Source of the DNA: Fimenecus sp045531435
GTDB lineage: Bacteria; Bacillota; Clostridia; Oscillospirales; Acutalibacteraceae
Assembly (NCBI GenBank): GCA_045531435.1
Contig: JAZSDZ010000039.1
Coordinates: 1-32,037, forward strand
Direction of reading: 5' to 3'
DNA length: 32,037 nt
Each line of letters starts with the position of its first letter. Position 1 is the first letter of the stretch. Below, piece by piece: positions 1-8,553 of the stretch. Under the pieces are notes generated by a model. It saw nothing but the letters and a program-made list of their open reading frames with translations, made no database searches and was not told the DNA's origin. A program made the position numbers and the translations under genes.

Positions 1-1074
1 ATAGGCAATAATTCTGTTTGCAGCAATTGCCTTTGATGAAAAAGCACTATCCATACCGATGCTTTCAAGTACTTCATATGAAACACGGTTGACTTTTGCA
101 ACAGTTTTGCTGATGCCAAGTGATGACGCATACATAGAAGCAATAATATTTTCTTCATCTATAGTTGTAAGAGCGACAAAAGCATCCTGATTTTCAATTC
201 CCTGTTCAATAAGGATTGTACGGTCAGTTCCGTCGCCGTGAATAATATCCGCACCAGGCAAAAGCTCACAAAGTTTTTCGCAACGCTCCAAATCGTTTTC
301 AATTATTTTTACGTTGTAGCCACCTGTTTCACAAAGCTGACGAGCAAGATAATAACCCATCTTGCCACCACCGATAATCATAATATTCTTTGTACGGTGT
401 TTGTATATCTTCAATTTTTTCATAAAGTCAACAAGGACACCACGAGGAGCAGTGGTATGAATTTTGTCGCCTGCTTTAAGAACAAAATCACCTCGAGGAA
501 TAATGACTTCATTTTTTCTCTGAACAGCACAGACGAGAATTTTAACATCAAACTTGTTGAAAATATCTGTCAACTGCATGTTGCAGAGTGGGTTTTCCAC
601 GTCAATTTTCAGTTCAACAAGGTCAACGAGTCCACGATAAAATGTTTCGATATTTATAGCATTAGGAAAACGAAGAACTTTTGCAATTTCGTTTGCGGCA
701 TCAAGTTCAGGGTTTACAATCATACTAAGTCCCAACGCATCTTTAAAGAACGGAAGCTGATTAAGATAATCAGGATTTCTCACTCGTGCGATTGTGTGAG
801 AAGCACCTGCCTTTTTAGCCATAAGACAGCTTAGAATATTAAGTTCATCTGATGATGTTGCTGCAATAAAAAGGTCAGCAGAATCAACACCTGCTTCAAG
901 CTGTACTTCACAGTTCGCACCATTTCCGCAAATACCCATTACATCATATGAGTTTACCATTTGTTCAACAATTTTTTGATTACGGTCAATAACAACAATG
1001 TTGTGACCTTCCAACGAAAGATGCTCAACAAGAGTTGCGCCAACTTTTCCGTCACCTACAATTACAATGTTCAT
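1..1074 (-). CDS. trkA: TrkA, K+ uptake regulatory subunit (partial, C-terminus outside window)
   Basis: Cytoplasmic NAD(H)-binding gating subunit of a Trk/Ktr-type potassium transporter. The gene enters from the window edge; 358 codons are visible of the roughly 450 usual for two-domain TrkA. Two RCK repeats are seen. The first has a Rossmann glycine motif at residues 5-12 (VGDGKVGA) with an acidic residue ending strand 2 (VVID, about 27-30), and its RCK_C part is at about 140-215. The second Rossmann motif is IIGGGKMG at 233-240, with IIEN at 257-260. The start ATG at 1074 follows AGGAG at a 6-base spacing. No trkH/ktrB membrane partner is visible. It is transcribed divergently from the gene at 1199. 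Confidence 0.93.
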   Translation of the reverse strand, partial: MNIVIVGDGKVGATLVEHLSLEGHNIVVIDRNQKIVEQMVNSYDVMGICGNGANCEVQLEAGVDSADLFIAATSSDELNILSCLMAKKAGASHTIARVRNPDYLNQLPFFKDALGLSMIVNPELDAANEIAKVLRFPNAINIETFYRGLVDLVELKIDVENPLCNMQLTDIFNKFDVKILVCAVQRKNEVIIPRGDFVLKAGDKIHTTAPRGVLVDFMKKLKIYKHRTKNIMIIGGGKMGYYLARQLCETGGYNVKIIENDLERCEKLCELLPGADIIHGDGTDRTILIEQGIENQDAFVALTTIDEENIIASMYASSLGISKTVAKVNRVSYEVLESIGMDSAFSSKAIAANRIIAY

Positions 1075-1116
1075 ATCATTCTCCTATTTCAAATAAATGA
1101 TAATATACCAAATATT

Positions 1117-1145
1117 ATATTATCACAAAAAAATAAATTTTACAA
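1117..1145 (-). promoter_or_regulatory. Possible trkA promoter
   Basis: On the minus strand, TTGTAA (1140-1145) and TAATAT (1117-1122) are 17 bases apart, upstream of the trkA start. The region is very AT-rich and overlapping alternative -10 hexamers exist. Confidence 0.35.
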
Positions 1146-1152
1146 TACAGAA

Positions 1153-1181
1153 TTGACCTATCTTAGGTTTTGTGATAAATT
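1153..1181 (+). promoter_or_regulatory. Possible promoter of the EEP-family gene
   Basis: TTGACC (1153-1158), a 17-base spacer and TAAATT (1176-1181). Transcription would begin near 1188, leaving only a very short leader. The GTG at 1172 would then lie inside the promoter, which agrees with translation starting at 1199. Confidence 0.3.
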
Positions 1182-1198
1182 ATTACAGAGGTGGTTTT

Positions 1199-2104
1199 GT
1201 GTCAAAGATTTTAGCTGTATTTTTAGGTATTGTTACAACAATTACAAGTTTTTTCTCATCACTTTTCGGAGGTGGTATTGTGATACAACCAACAGATGAA
1301 AGATTAAAAGATAATGGGAATATTATCGTTGCATCATATAATACTGCTGCCCCTTGGGGAAATATTCTTGAAGGGACAGGAAGTAATAAGAGAGCAAAGC
1401 TTTTTGCACAACAGATAAATGACCATTTGCCTGATGTGCTAGGGGTACAGGAGATAAACAGTAATTGGGTAGAAAAAATGAAAGAATTTTTACCGCAGTA
1501 CGATTATTATGGTGTAAAACGCGGTGGAGATAAAAATGAAAAACAATCAGAAATGAATGGTATTTTCTATCTCAAGGAAAAATTTGAACTTGTTGATTGT
1601 GGTACTTTTTGGATTTCTGACACGCCTGAAGTGGAATCAAAATACAAGGATGCAGGTTGTTACAGAATCTGTTCATATGTGATTCTTAAAAATAAAGTAA
1701 CGGGCAAGGTTTTTGCACATTTCAACACTCATTTTGATAATACCAGTGAGGCTGCTCAGAAATTAGGTGGTAAGCTTGTTGGTGAAAAATCAAAGGAAAT
1801 CATTTCAGGATACGGCAACATTCCAATTGTTATAACAGGCGACTTCAATCAGTACAGTGATGCATCAGGATGTGTTGCATTGGAAGAAAATGGTTACAGA
1901 AGTGCCAATAAAACAGTAGAAAATGGTGACAATATGGTTACATATAATGGTTGGACAGATGAAACGCAGGGCAGACCGATTGATTACATCTTTGTGAATG
2001 ATAGTTTTGGAATTAACAGTTATGAGGTTGTAACCGAAACGGGTGCAAAAACTAATGTTTCCGACCATTATATGATAAAATCAAGTCTGAATCTCATTGG
2101 ATAA
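1199..2104 (+). CDS. Membrane-anchored endonuclease/exonuclease/phosphatase (EEP) family protein
   Basis: A DNase I-fold metal-dependent phosphoesterase; the substrate (nucleic acid, phospholipid or other phosphodiester) cannot be told from sequence. The motifs of the family appear in order in the 301-residue protein: N48, metal-binding E85 (GVQEI), H178 (NTHFD), D215/N217 (ITGDFN), D262 (PIDYIF) and the terminal S288-D289-H290. A hydrophobic segment at residues 3-30 should be a signal anchor, placing the catalytic domain outside the cell. I chose GTG 1199 because AGAGGTGG lies 4 bases upstream; an in-frame GTG at 1172 has no ribosome site. It stands alone between the divergent trkA and the lipoprotein gene, which has its own promoter. 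Confidence 0.85.
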   Translation: MSKILAVFLGIVTTITSFFSSLFGGGIVIQPTDERLKDNGNIIVASYNTAAPWGNILEGTGSNKRAKLFAQQINDHLPDVLGVQEINSNWVEKMKEFLPQYDYYGVKRGGDKNEKQSEMNGIFYLKEKFELVDCGTFWISDTPEVESKYKDAGCYRICSYVILKNKVTGKVFAHFNTHFDNTSEAAQKLGGKLVGEKSKEIISGYGNIPIVITGDFNQYSDASGCVALEENGYRSANKTVENGDNMVTYNGWTDETQGRPIDYIFVNDSFGINSYEVVTETGAKTNVSDHYMIKSSLNLIG

Positions 2105-2117
2105 AATATAAAAAGAC

Positions 2118-2146
2118 TTGTGCTAAAAGTAGTATTATGATATAAT
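2118..2146 (+). promoter_or_regulatory. Promoter of the lipoprotein gene
   Basis: TTGTGC (2118-2123), a 17-base spacer and a perfect TATAAT (2141-2146), 39 bases before the ATG at 2185. Confidence 0.6.
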
Positions 2147-2184
2147 ATTGTAGTTAAGTTTTTTATACATAAAGGAGATTTTTT

Positions 2185-3036
2185 ATGAAAAAGTTTTTAG
2201 CAATATTTTTAGTTCTTACGCTGCTATTCTCTTTTGCAGCTTGTAATAAGGATGTGGATGATGGCGAAAGTACAACAACACCTGTTGAACAGACAAGTGA
2301 AAATGGTGTAACAAATAAAAATGAACCATCATCAAGCAAACAGGAAAAACCAACAGCGCCACCATTTAACAATCCAAATCTTACTGTACCTGAAGCTTTG
2401 TTTGAATTGGTGAATGTTAATGATTATACCTTAAATAGCAGAAAACCTAATAGTTCAGCAACATCAGGTGATACAACACTCGGTAAACGATATGAAAGAA
2501 AACAAATGATGACAACTGTGATACCTAATAAGATTACTGCAGGTTCAACTGAAATTATAATTATGCAAACAACTGTGAGAGAATTAATTGATAAAGGTTG
2601 GGCCCCTATCGGTAAAACTGATATCAATAAGGCAGTTAAACAAGGAAAAGGGTCTTTGGCTTTCTTTAAAAATGACCAAGGTAAAATGTTATCGTTCAAT
2701 GTAGCGAATAATACAACAAATATTCTTGCTCTCGCTGATTGCACTATTGTTGGTGTGTCTTGGCTTACAAAAATGAATGTAGAATATGATTGGGTGGAAC
2801 TTGTACTGGGAGATAAGTGTGGAACAACATCATCATATGCTGATATTATAGATGAAATGGGAATGCCATATACAATCACTGTAAAAGAAAAATATCACAA
2901 AAATGATTATGTTGAATGTGAGGTTACATTGTTATATGAATATAAGGCTAGCAATATAGTGTATGATGTTAATATTGCATATACTGACAAAAACGGACAA
3001 GCAACTCTTGATAGTTTTATTGTTACAGCAAAATAG
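2185..3036 (+). CDS. Secreted lipoprotein of unknown function
   Basis: The 283-residue product has a type II signal peptide with lipobox FAAC and lipidated Cys20, then a low-complexity Thr/Ser/Pro/Asn/Lys linker to about residue 65, and a globular C-terminal domain. I recognise no enzymatic motif. The late stretch LVLGDKCGTTSSYADIIDEM (residues about 209-228) followed by MPYTI resembles a pattern I recall from other clostridial lipoproteins of unknown role, but that is a weak impression. A strong ribosome site (AAAGGAG) precedes the ATG. It is monocistronic, with its own promoter and a terminator right after the stop. Confidence 0.8.
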   Translation: MKKFLAIFLVLTLLFSFAACNKDVDDGESTTTPVEQTSENGVTNKNEPSSSKQEKPTAPPFNNPNLTVPEALFELVNVNDYTLNSRKPNSSATSGDTTLGKRYERKQMMTTVIPNKITAGSTEIIIMQTTVRELIDKGWAPIGKTDINKAVKQGKGSLAFFKNDQGKMLSFNVANNTTNILALADCTIVGVSWLTKMNVEYDWVELVLGDKCGTTSSYADIIDEMGMPYTITVKEKYHKNDYVECEVTLLYEYKASNIVYDVNIAYTDKNGQATLDSFIVTAK

Positions 3037-3049
3037 AATAAATTATATG

Positions 3050-3077
3050 AGAGGTTGCATATGCAGCCTCTTTTTTT
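3050..3077 (+). terminator. Rho-independent terminator after the lipoprotein gene
   Basis: A 9-bp stem AGAGGTTGC/GCAGCCTCT (one G-U pair) with an ATAT loop, followed by a run of T. Confidence 0.85.
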
Positions 3078-3100
3078 ATCCAAAAGATTACTAATAATAA

Positions 3101-3129
3101 TTGTTTTTCCCTTTTTAATATGATATACT
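3101..3129 (+). promoter_or_regulatory. Promoter of the alpha-glucosidase cluster
   Basis: TTGTTT (3101-3106), a 17-base spacer and TATACT (3124-3129), about 40 bases before the GH13 start. I did not find a convincing catabolite-response element around it. Confidence 0.6.
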
Positions 3130-3168
3130 TAAGTTTATATAAATCAAAACATAAGGGGTGCTGTATTT

Positions 3169-4842
3169 ATGAAAAAAACTTGGTATAAGGAAATGGTAGT
3201 TTACCAGATTTGGCCACGTAGTTTCAAAGACTCAAACGGTGACGGTATCGGCGACCTTGAGGGTATTTATGAGAAACTCGACTATGTTAAGTCAATTGGT
3301 ATTGATGCTATCTGGTTCTCACCACTTTTCAAATCAGCAAATGCTGACTATGGTTATGATATCTCCGATTATATGGATATTAATCCTGAATATGGTGATA
3401 TGGAAACCTTCAAAAAGGTGCTTAAGGGCTGTCACGACCGTGATATGAAGGTGTTTATGGACCTTGTTGTTAACCACACATCAACTGAACATCATTGGTT
3501 TAAAGAAGCTTGTAAGAGTGTTGACAATCCTTACCATGATTACTATATCTGGAGAAAGGGTAAGGGCAAGAATGGTAAAAAACCACCTAACAACTGGCTT
3601 TCAACATTTGAAGGTGGAGCTTGGGAATATGTTCCTGATGTTGACGAATATTATCTCCATGTATTCACAAAAGGTCAGCCTGACCTTAATATGGATAACC
3701 CGAAGGTAAGAGAAGAAGTTAAGAATATTATGAAGTTCTGGCTTGATATGGGTGTTGACGGGTTCCGTGAAGATGTTATTACATACATTTCAAAGAAAGA
3801 AGGACTTCCAAACGCTATTCCAATTCCTGTAGCAGCGGGTATGGAACATTACAACTGTGGTCCTCATCTTTATGAATACCTTAAGGAATTCCACGATGAT
3901 GTTCTTTCAAAGTATGATTGCTTTACCGTTGGTGAAGGTCCACTTATCACTCCTGAAAAGGTGCTTCGTTTTGTTAAGGAAGATGAAACTCAGGTACTTA
4001 AAACAATGTTCAGCTTTGACCATCTTGAAGCAGACTGCTTCATGACAGACTGGATTAAGACTCCATTCAATCTTAAAAAGATGAAAAAGTGCTATCAGAA
4101 GTGGTATGACGCTATGAATGGTAAGGCTTGGCACACACTTTACCTTGAAAATCACGACCACCCAAGAATCATTGACCGTTACGGCTCACTTAAATATAGA
4201 GTTGAAAGTGGTAAAATGCTTGCAACAATGTGTTATTTGCAGAAAGGTACTCCTTTCATTTATCAAGGCCAGGAAATCGGTATGACAAATATTGAACTTA
4301 AATCAATTGATGAGTTCAAGGATATGATGACCTTTAATAATGAAAAGACTTTTGCAAAGCTTGGTATCAAGGGCGAAAAATTCTTGAAGATGGCAAATGC
4401 AGGTTCGCGTGAGAACTCAAGAACTCCTGTTCAGTGGGACAACAGTGAATATGCAGGTTTCTCAACAGTTGAGCCTTGGTTCAATCTTAATCCTAACTAC
4501 ACTGAAATCAATGTGGCACAGGCTGAGGCTGACGAAAACTCAATTCTTAATTATTATCGTAAACTTCTTAAATTCCGTAAGGAACATGAAGTTGCAATTT
4601 ATGGTGATTTTAAACAGTATTACGAAAATAGTGATAAGATTTTTGCTTATGAAAGAACTCTCAATGGTGAAAAAATTCTCGTTATATGTTCATTCTCTGA
4701 AAAGAGCGTGAATTTTGTTTCTCCTGAAGGATATGACCTTTCAAAAGGTAAATTGGTACTTTCAAACTATCGTCTTAATCCTGTCACTCATAATTCTTTC
4801 GTAACAAGACCTTATGAGGCAAGAGTATATTACTTTAAATAA
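3169..4842 (+). CDS. GH13 alpha-glucosidase (oligo-1,6-glucosidase-like)
   Basis: A cytosolic 557-residue exo-acting alpha-glucosidase of the GH13_31 type, of usual length and without a signal peptide. The conserved GH13 regions are visible: DLVVNH (98-103), GFRED with nucleophile D202, acid/base E256 (TVGE) and D330 in ENHDHPR; QPDLNMDNP (170-178) is region V. The residue after the nucleophile is Val203, which is typical of enzymes preferring alpha-1,6 bonds rather than maltases, so isomalto-oligosaccharides, panose or similar are the expected substrates (inference). It begins a cluster with two downstream sugar transporters; the first starts 12 bases after its stop. Ribosome site AAGGGG upstream. 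Trehalose-6-phosphate hydrolase is a less likely alternative, since no PTS gene is present. Confidence 0.9.
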   Translation: MKKTWYKEMVVYQIWPRSFKDSNGDGIGDLEGIYEKLDYVKSIGIDAIWFSPLFKSANADYGYDISDYMDINPEYGDMETFKKVLKGCHDRDMKVFMDLVVNHTSTEHHWFKEACKSVDNPYHDYYIWRKGKGKNGKKPPNNWLSTFEGGAWEYVPDVDEYYLHVFTKGQPDLNMDNPKVREEVKNIMKFWLDMGVDGFREDVITYISKKEGLPNAIPIPVAAGMEHYNCGPHLYEYLKEFHDDVLSKYDCFTVGEGPLITPEKVLRFVKEDETQVLKTMFSFDHLEADCFMTDWIKTPFNLKKMKKCYQKWYDAMNGKAWHTLYLENHDHPRIIDRYGSLKYRVESGKMLATMCYLQKGTPFIYQGQEIGMTNIELKSIDEFKDMMTFNNEKTFAKLGIKGEKFLKMANAGSRENSRTPVQWDNSEYAGFSTVEPWFNLNPNYTEINVAQAEADENSILNYYRKLLKFRKEHEVAIYGDFKQYYENSDKIFAYERTLNGEKILVICSFSEKSVNFVSPEGYDLSKGKLVLSNYRLNPVTHNSFVTRPYEARVYYFK

Positions 4843-4854
4843 GAGGTAGAAAAT

Positions 4855-6201
4855 ATGAACAATAACGGAAAACTTTCAAAGCGTATCTGGGTAGGAATCC
4901 TTCTTTTTATGTTTATGGGTTCACTTGCATGGAACGTTGAAAATATGTATTTCAACACATTCTTAAGTGACTGTGTTTATAACGAAGGTGCATTTGGTGC
5001 AAGTCTTACACTTACTGATGCTATCAATATTATGGTTACACTTTCAGCGATTACTGCTGTTGTAACTACATTTATTATGGGTACACTCAGCGAAAAACTG
5101 AGAAATCGTAAGGCGTTTATCTCATTCGGTTATATTGCTTGGGGTATTGTAACAGCACTTTTCGGTTTTATAACAAAAGAAAATGTGGCAAATCTTTTTG
5201 GCATTTCTGACCCTGGTCAGATTATTACTGTTACAGCTTGGATTGTTGTAATTATGGATATGATTATGACATTTATGGGTTCAACAAGTAACGACTCTGC
5301 ATTCAACGCTTGGGTAACTGACGTTACAACACCTGAATCTCGTCCCAAGGTTGAAACTGCATTTACATTTATGGGATTTATTGCTATGGCTGTGATTATG
5401 GTTGTCGGCTCTCTTGCACAGGGTGGAACAATTTCATATAGCACATTCTTTGTTGGTATGGGTGCAGTTGTTGCTATTGTTGGTGTTTTGGGTGTATTCC
5501 TTATTGACAATCCAAAGAAATTTGAGAATGCAGAAAAGAAAAACACAAGCTATTGGGCAGACCTTTTTTATGGTTTCAGACCAAGTGTTATCAAAGAAAA
5601 CAGTGGACTTTATTTAGTTCTTTCAGCACTTTGTATTTTCAATATTGCTTTCCAGGTGTTCTTCCCATATCTTTTTGTATATCTCGGTGATGTTGTTTTA
5701 CCTGCGAATGCAGATGTAAATTTCCTTTCAGTGGGAATTATTCTCCCTGCAGTTATTGCAGTTGCTTCGATTGTAGCAGGTATCGTAATTCTTATGAAGG
5801 TTGCAGAGAAGAGTAAGTCTGTTGCTTTCCTTACAAGCTCTGCACTTTTGGTTGTAGGTCTTTTCATTCTTTCAACATCAACAAGTATTTTTACAATTAT
5901 CATTGGTATAGCTCCTGTGCTTATCGGTTATCTTGTTCTTACAATTCAGCTTGGTGCATCAACAAGAGACTATACTCCACAGGATAATGTAGGACTTTTT
6001 CAGGGTATAAGAATGGTATTCTCTGTTCTTATTCCAATGGTTGTAGGACCTACTCTTGGTAACCTTGCAACAAAAAATACATCAGGTGCTGACGATGTGC
6101 TTCCAACAAAGGCAATCTTCCTTTATGCGGGTGTTGTTGCATTATTCGTATTTATTCCTATGATTGCACTTCTTAAGAAAGAAAAGAAAAACGCAAAATA
6201 A
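4855..6201 (+). CDS. MFS-type sugar transporter, copy 1
   Basis: A 448-residue polytopic membrane protein with about 12 hydrophobic segments in two halves separated by a charged cytoplasmic loop near residues 215-245 (DNPKKFENAEKKN). The loop between helices 2 and 3 carries GTLSEKLRNRKAF (76-88), an MFS/GPH-like signature of the form G.(L/I)SD+.G+R. It follows the GH13 gene by 12 bases with its own AAGAGGT site, so it probably imports the alpha-glucoside hydrolysed by that enzyme. It is clearly homologous to the next gene along its whole length. Substrate and coupling ion are not readable from the sequence. Confidence 0.85.
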   Translation: MNNNGKLSKRIWVGILLFMFMGSLAWNVENMYFNTFLSDCVYNEGAFGASLTLTDAINIMVTLSAITAVVTTFIMGTLSEKLRNRKAFISFGYIAWGIVTALFGFITKENVANLFGISDPGQIITVTAWIVVIMDMIMTFMGSTSNDSAFNAWVTDVTTPESRPKVETAFTFMGFIAMAVIMVVGSLAQGGTISYSTFFVGMGAVVAIVGVLGVFLIDNPKKFENAEKKNTSYWADLFYGFRPSVIKENSGLYLVLSALCIFNIAFQVFFPYLFVYLGDVVLPANADVNFLSVGIILPAVIAVASIVAGIVILMKVAEKSKSVAFLTSSALLVVGLFILSTSTSIFTIIIGIAPVLIGYLVLTIQLGASTRDYTPQDNVGLFQGIRMVFSVLIPMVVGPTLGNLATKNTSGADDVLPTKAIFLYAGVVALFVFIPMIALLKKEKKNAK

Positions 6202-6211
6202 AATTAACATC

Positions 6212-6237
6212 AAAACGCCTGAAAAATGGCGTTTTTT
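6212..6237 (+). terminator. Intrinsic terminator between the two tandem transporters
   Basis: An 8-bp stem AAAACGCC/GGCGTTTT with an 8-base loop, running into TTTTTT. It should end or weaken transcription before the second transporter. Confidence 0.75.
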
Positions 6238-6268
6238 GATATACTGAACGAATTGAAGAGGTGAAGTT

Positions 6269-7645
6269 ATGAGCAGTAAAAACGGAAAACTTTCAATGCG
6301 TATCTGGATAACCATAATTCTCTTTATGTTTATCAGTGCAATTGCAAGTGGCGTTGAGTCAATGTATCTGGGACTTTTCTTAGATAATACAGTTTTCGAA
6401 AATGGCGCAATGGGTGCGCCAATCACGTTGACAGATGCCGTTAATCTTATTGCTTCATTAGCAGCTGTGGTGTCGGGCATTACTACCTTTGTTATGGGTA
6501 CACTCAGTGAAAAAATGAAAAACAGAAAAATATTTATCTCATTCGGATTTATCGTTTGGGGTATAGTGATGTTTGTTTTCAGTGCTGTGAAAAAGGAAAA
6601 TGTAGCAGACACTTTTGGGTTCAGCGATATTGCTGAAACAATTACTGCTACAGCTGTAATTGCTATTTCTTTTGCACTAGTTTTAGCTTTTTTACGCTCA
6701 ACAACATGTGACGCAGCTTTTAATTCGTGGGTTGTAGATATTTCAACTCCTGAAACATCTGCAAAAATTGAAACAGCGTTTACAATTATGGGATTTGTTT
6801 CAACAGGTGTTATTACACTTCTAGTTTCAAATGCTCAGTCGGGCAAAATGAAATATAGTGCAATTTTCATTCTTTTTGGAGTAATTGCAATAATCCTGGG
6901 TATTCTCGGCTTTTTCCTTATTGATAATCCTAAAAAGCTTGATAAAGTAGAGAAAGAAACAAGTTATTTTGCAGACCTTTTTTATGGTTTCAGACCAAGT
7001 GCGGTCAAAGAAAATATAAATCTTTATTTGATGCTTTTATCTGGTTGCCTTTTCAACTGTGCTTATCAGGTGTTTTTCCCATATCTTTTTATCTACATAG
7101 GTTCAGTTATTATTCCGGCAAACGAAGGAGTTAATTTTCTTTCACCACAGGTAATTATTCCTGCAATAATTGCGATACTTGTCGTCATTATCTGTATTAT
7201 TATTTTTATGAAGGTTTATGCAGAGGATAAATCATCATCGTTTATTTCAAGTGTTCTTTGTTTTATTGCAGGTCTTTTATTTCTTGCATCAACCAAAAGC
7301 ATTGTAGGTATAATTATGGGATTGACTCCGGGAATTATCGGATATGCTATTATTATGATTCAATTCGGTGCAACTGTGCGTGATAATATCCCTAAAGATA
7401 AGGTTGGACTTTTCCAAGGTATCAGAATGATTTTCTTATTCTTTATACCAAGCATTATAGGTCCTACATTGGGTAATATCGCAGCAAAAAATTCAGATGT
7501 TACATATATGGCAAATGGTGCTGTAAAAGTACTTCCAACAGAATCAATGTTCCTTTATGCAGCTGTTGTCGCTGTGCTTATCTTCATCCCAATGCTCCTG
7601 TTCTTAAAGAAGGATAAGGAAAAAGCAATAAGAAAAACAAAATGA
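6269..7645 (+). CDS. MFS-type sugar transporter, copy 2 (tandem paralogue)
   Basis: A 458-residue membrane protein of about 12 segments, and a diverged duplicate of the preceding gene. Shared blocks include NGKLS.RIW at the N-terminus, FIMGTLSEK/FVMGTLSEK, ADLFYGFRPS (about 235-245), YQVFFPYLF, and GLFQGIRM with GPTLGN near the C-terminus. Ribosome site GAAGAGGTG before the ATG. A terminator lies between the copies, so this gene may be expressed only by read-through or from a promoter I could not identify. It probably takes a related but not identical glycoside. Confidence 0.85.
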   Translation: MSSKNGKLSMRIWITIILFMFISAIASGVESMYLGLFLDNTVFENGAMGAPITLTDAVNLIASLAAVVSGITTFVMGTLSEKMKNRKIFISFGFIVWGIVMFVFSAVKKENVADTFGFSDIAETITATAVIAISFALVLAFLRSTTCDAAFNSWVVDISTPETSAKIETAFTIMGFVSTGVITLLVSNAQSGKMKYSAIFILFGVIAIILGILGFFLIDNPKKLDKVEKETSYFADLFYGFRPSAVKENINLYLMLLSGCLFNCAYQVFFPYLFIYIGSVIIPANEGVNFLSPQVIIPAIIAILVVIICIIIFMKVYAEDKSSSFISSVLCFIAGLLFLASTKSIVGIIMGLTPGIIGYAIIMIQFGATVRDNIPKDKVGLFQGIRMIFLFFIPSIIGPTLGNIAAKNSDVTYMANGAVKVLPTESMFLYAAVVAVLIFIPMLLFLKKDKEKAIRKTK

Positions 7646-7652
7646 TTGAATG

Positions 7653-7695
7653 AAAAAATCCACCTTGCAATTGACTTGCAGGGTGGAATTTTTTT
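7653..7695. terminator. Bidirectional terminator between the transporter cluster and nagB
   Basis: A 12-bp stem TCCACCTTGCAA/TTGCAGGGTGGA (one G-U pair) with a TTGAC loop. It is flanked by A6 on the left and T7 on the right, so it works for both converging transcripts. Confidence 0.88.
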
Positions 7696-7713
7696 GAACG
7701 TTAGGTTGCGAGA

Positions 7714-8433
7714 TTATAATTTTGATGCTGCTGCTTTGTTCATAAAGATATGAACATCAGGGTGGAACTGAAGAACTGATGCAGGACACATTGGTGAGAT
7801 ATCACCATTAACAAGACCATAAATTGCATCTGCCTTGCTGCCACCTGTTGCAATAAGGATAATTTTCTTTGACTTCATAATTGAAACAGTACCCATTGTG
7901 AGTGCATAGTGTGGCATTGGGTTTTCGTCAAAATAAATTGAGTTAGCGTCGATTGTGCTCTGTGTAAGTTGAACCTTGAATGAGCCTTTTGTGAATTTGT
8001 CAGATGGTTCGTTAAATCCGATGTGACCGTTTCTGCCGACGCCTAAAAGCTGAACGTCGATTTTCTTTTCGTCGATAAGGTTGTCATAACGAGTACATTC
8101 AGCTTCTGAGTCAACTGCATTACCATTAAGGAAATTAACATTTTCTTCTTTAACATCAATGAGGTCAAAAAGGTTTTCGTGCATAAACGTGAAATAACTG
8201 TTTTTATCTTCAACAGGAAGGTTACAGTACTCGTCAAGGTTGAAAGTAGTCATATCCTTGAAACTAACCTTACCTTCGTTGTAGCATTTAACTAAATACT
8301 GGTATGTAGGAACAGGAGATGCACCTGTTGCAAAGCCCATAACTGAGTCAGGCTTTTCGTTCAACTGTTCAATCATCATATTACCGACAGCAACTGCAAT
8401 TTGTTCTGCAGTATCAAAAATGTGTAAATTCAT
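7714..8433 (-). CDS. nagB: Glucosamine-6-phosphate deaminase
   Basis: Converts glucosamine-6-phosphate to fructose-6-phosphate and ammonia, bringing amino sugars into glycolysis. The 239 residues match the short Firmicutes form. Motifs seen: GFATGASPVPTY (phosphate-binding loop, about 33-44), NLDEYC (catalytic Asp, about 70-75), LGVGRNGHIGFNEP (catalytic His and Glu, about 130-143) and ATGGSKADAI near 196. Asn in place of Asp before the catalytic GH is common in this clade. No nagA or PTS gene is adjacent. Ribosome site GAAGGTG upstream of the ATG. Confidence 0.95.
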   Translation of the reverse strand: MNLHIFDTAEQIAVAVGNMMIEQLNEKPDSVMGFATGASPVPTYQYLVKCYNEGKVSFKDMTTFNLDEYCNLPVEDKNSYFTFMHENLFDLIDVKEENVNFLNGNAVDSEAECTRYDNLIDEKKIDVQLLGVGRNGHIGFNEPSDKFTKGSFKVQLTQSTIDANSIYFDENPMPHYALTMGTVSIMKSKKIILIATGGSKADAIYGLVNGDISPMCPASVLQFHPDVHIFMNKAAASKL

Positions 8434-8468
8434 TTATCTGCACCTTCTCTTAAAAATTTTACAGTTTA

Positions 8469-8496
8469 ATTTTACCATATAATTCAAATAATGCAA
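8469..8496 (-). promoter_or_regulatory. Possible nagB promoter
   Basis: Minus strand TTGCAT (8491-8496), a 16-base spacer and TAAAAT (8469-8474) preceded by TGG (extended -10). It abuts the U-tract of the terminator of the upstream operon. Confidence 0.45.
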
Positions 8497-8519
8497 TAAA
8501 AAAGGAGCAAAAACTCCTT
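8496..8519 (-). terminator. Terminator of the mannosidase operon
   Basis: Read on the minus strand: stem AAGGAG/CTCCTT with a TTTTTG loop, then TTTTTT. It lies downstream of the zinc-ribbon gene and of the palindromic repeat. Confidence 0.65.
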
Positions 8520-8553
8520 AATTTATTAAATTGGAGTTTACAGGGACGATTTG

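Noticed and set aside
238..834. A 198-codon open frame on the plus strand
   Set aside because: It lies wholly antisense to trkA, has no ribosome site, and its product has no recognisable domain; the minus-strand TrkA motifs explain the region.
1172..1198. GTG 1172 as start of the EEP-family protein
   Set aside because: No ribosome site precedes it and it falls in a promoter-like segment; GTG 1199 has AGAGGTGG just upstream.
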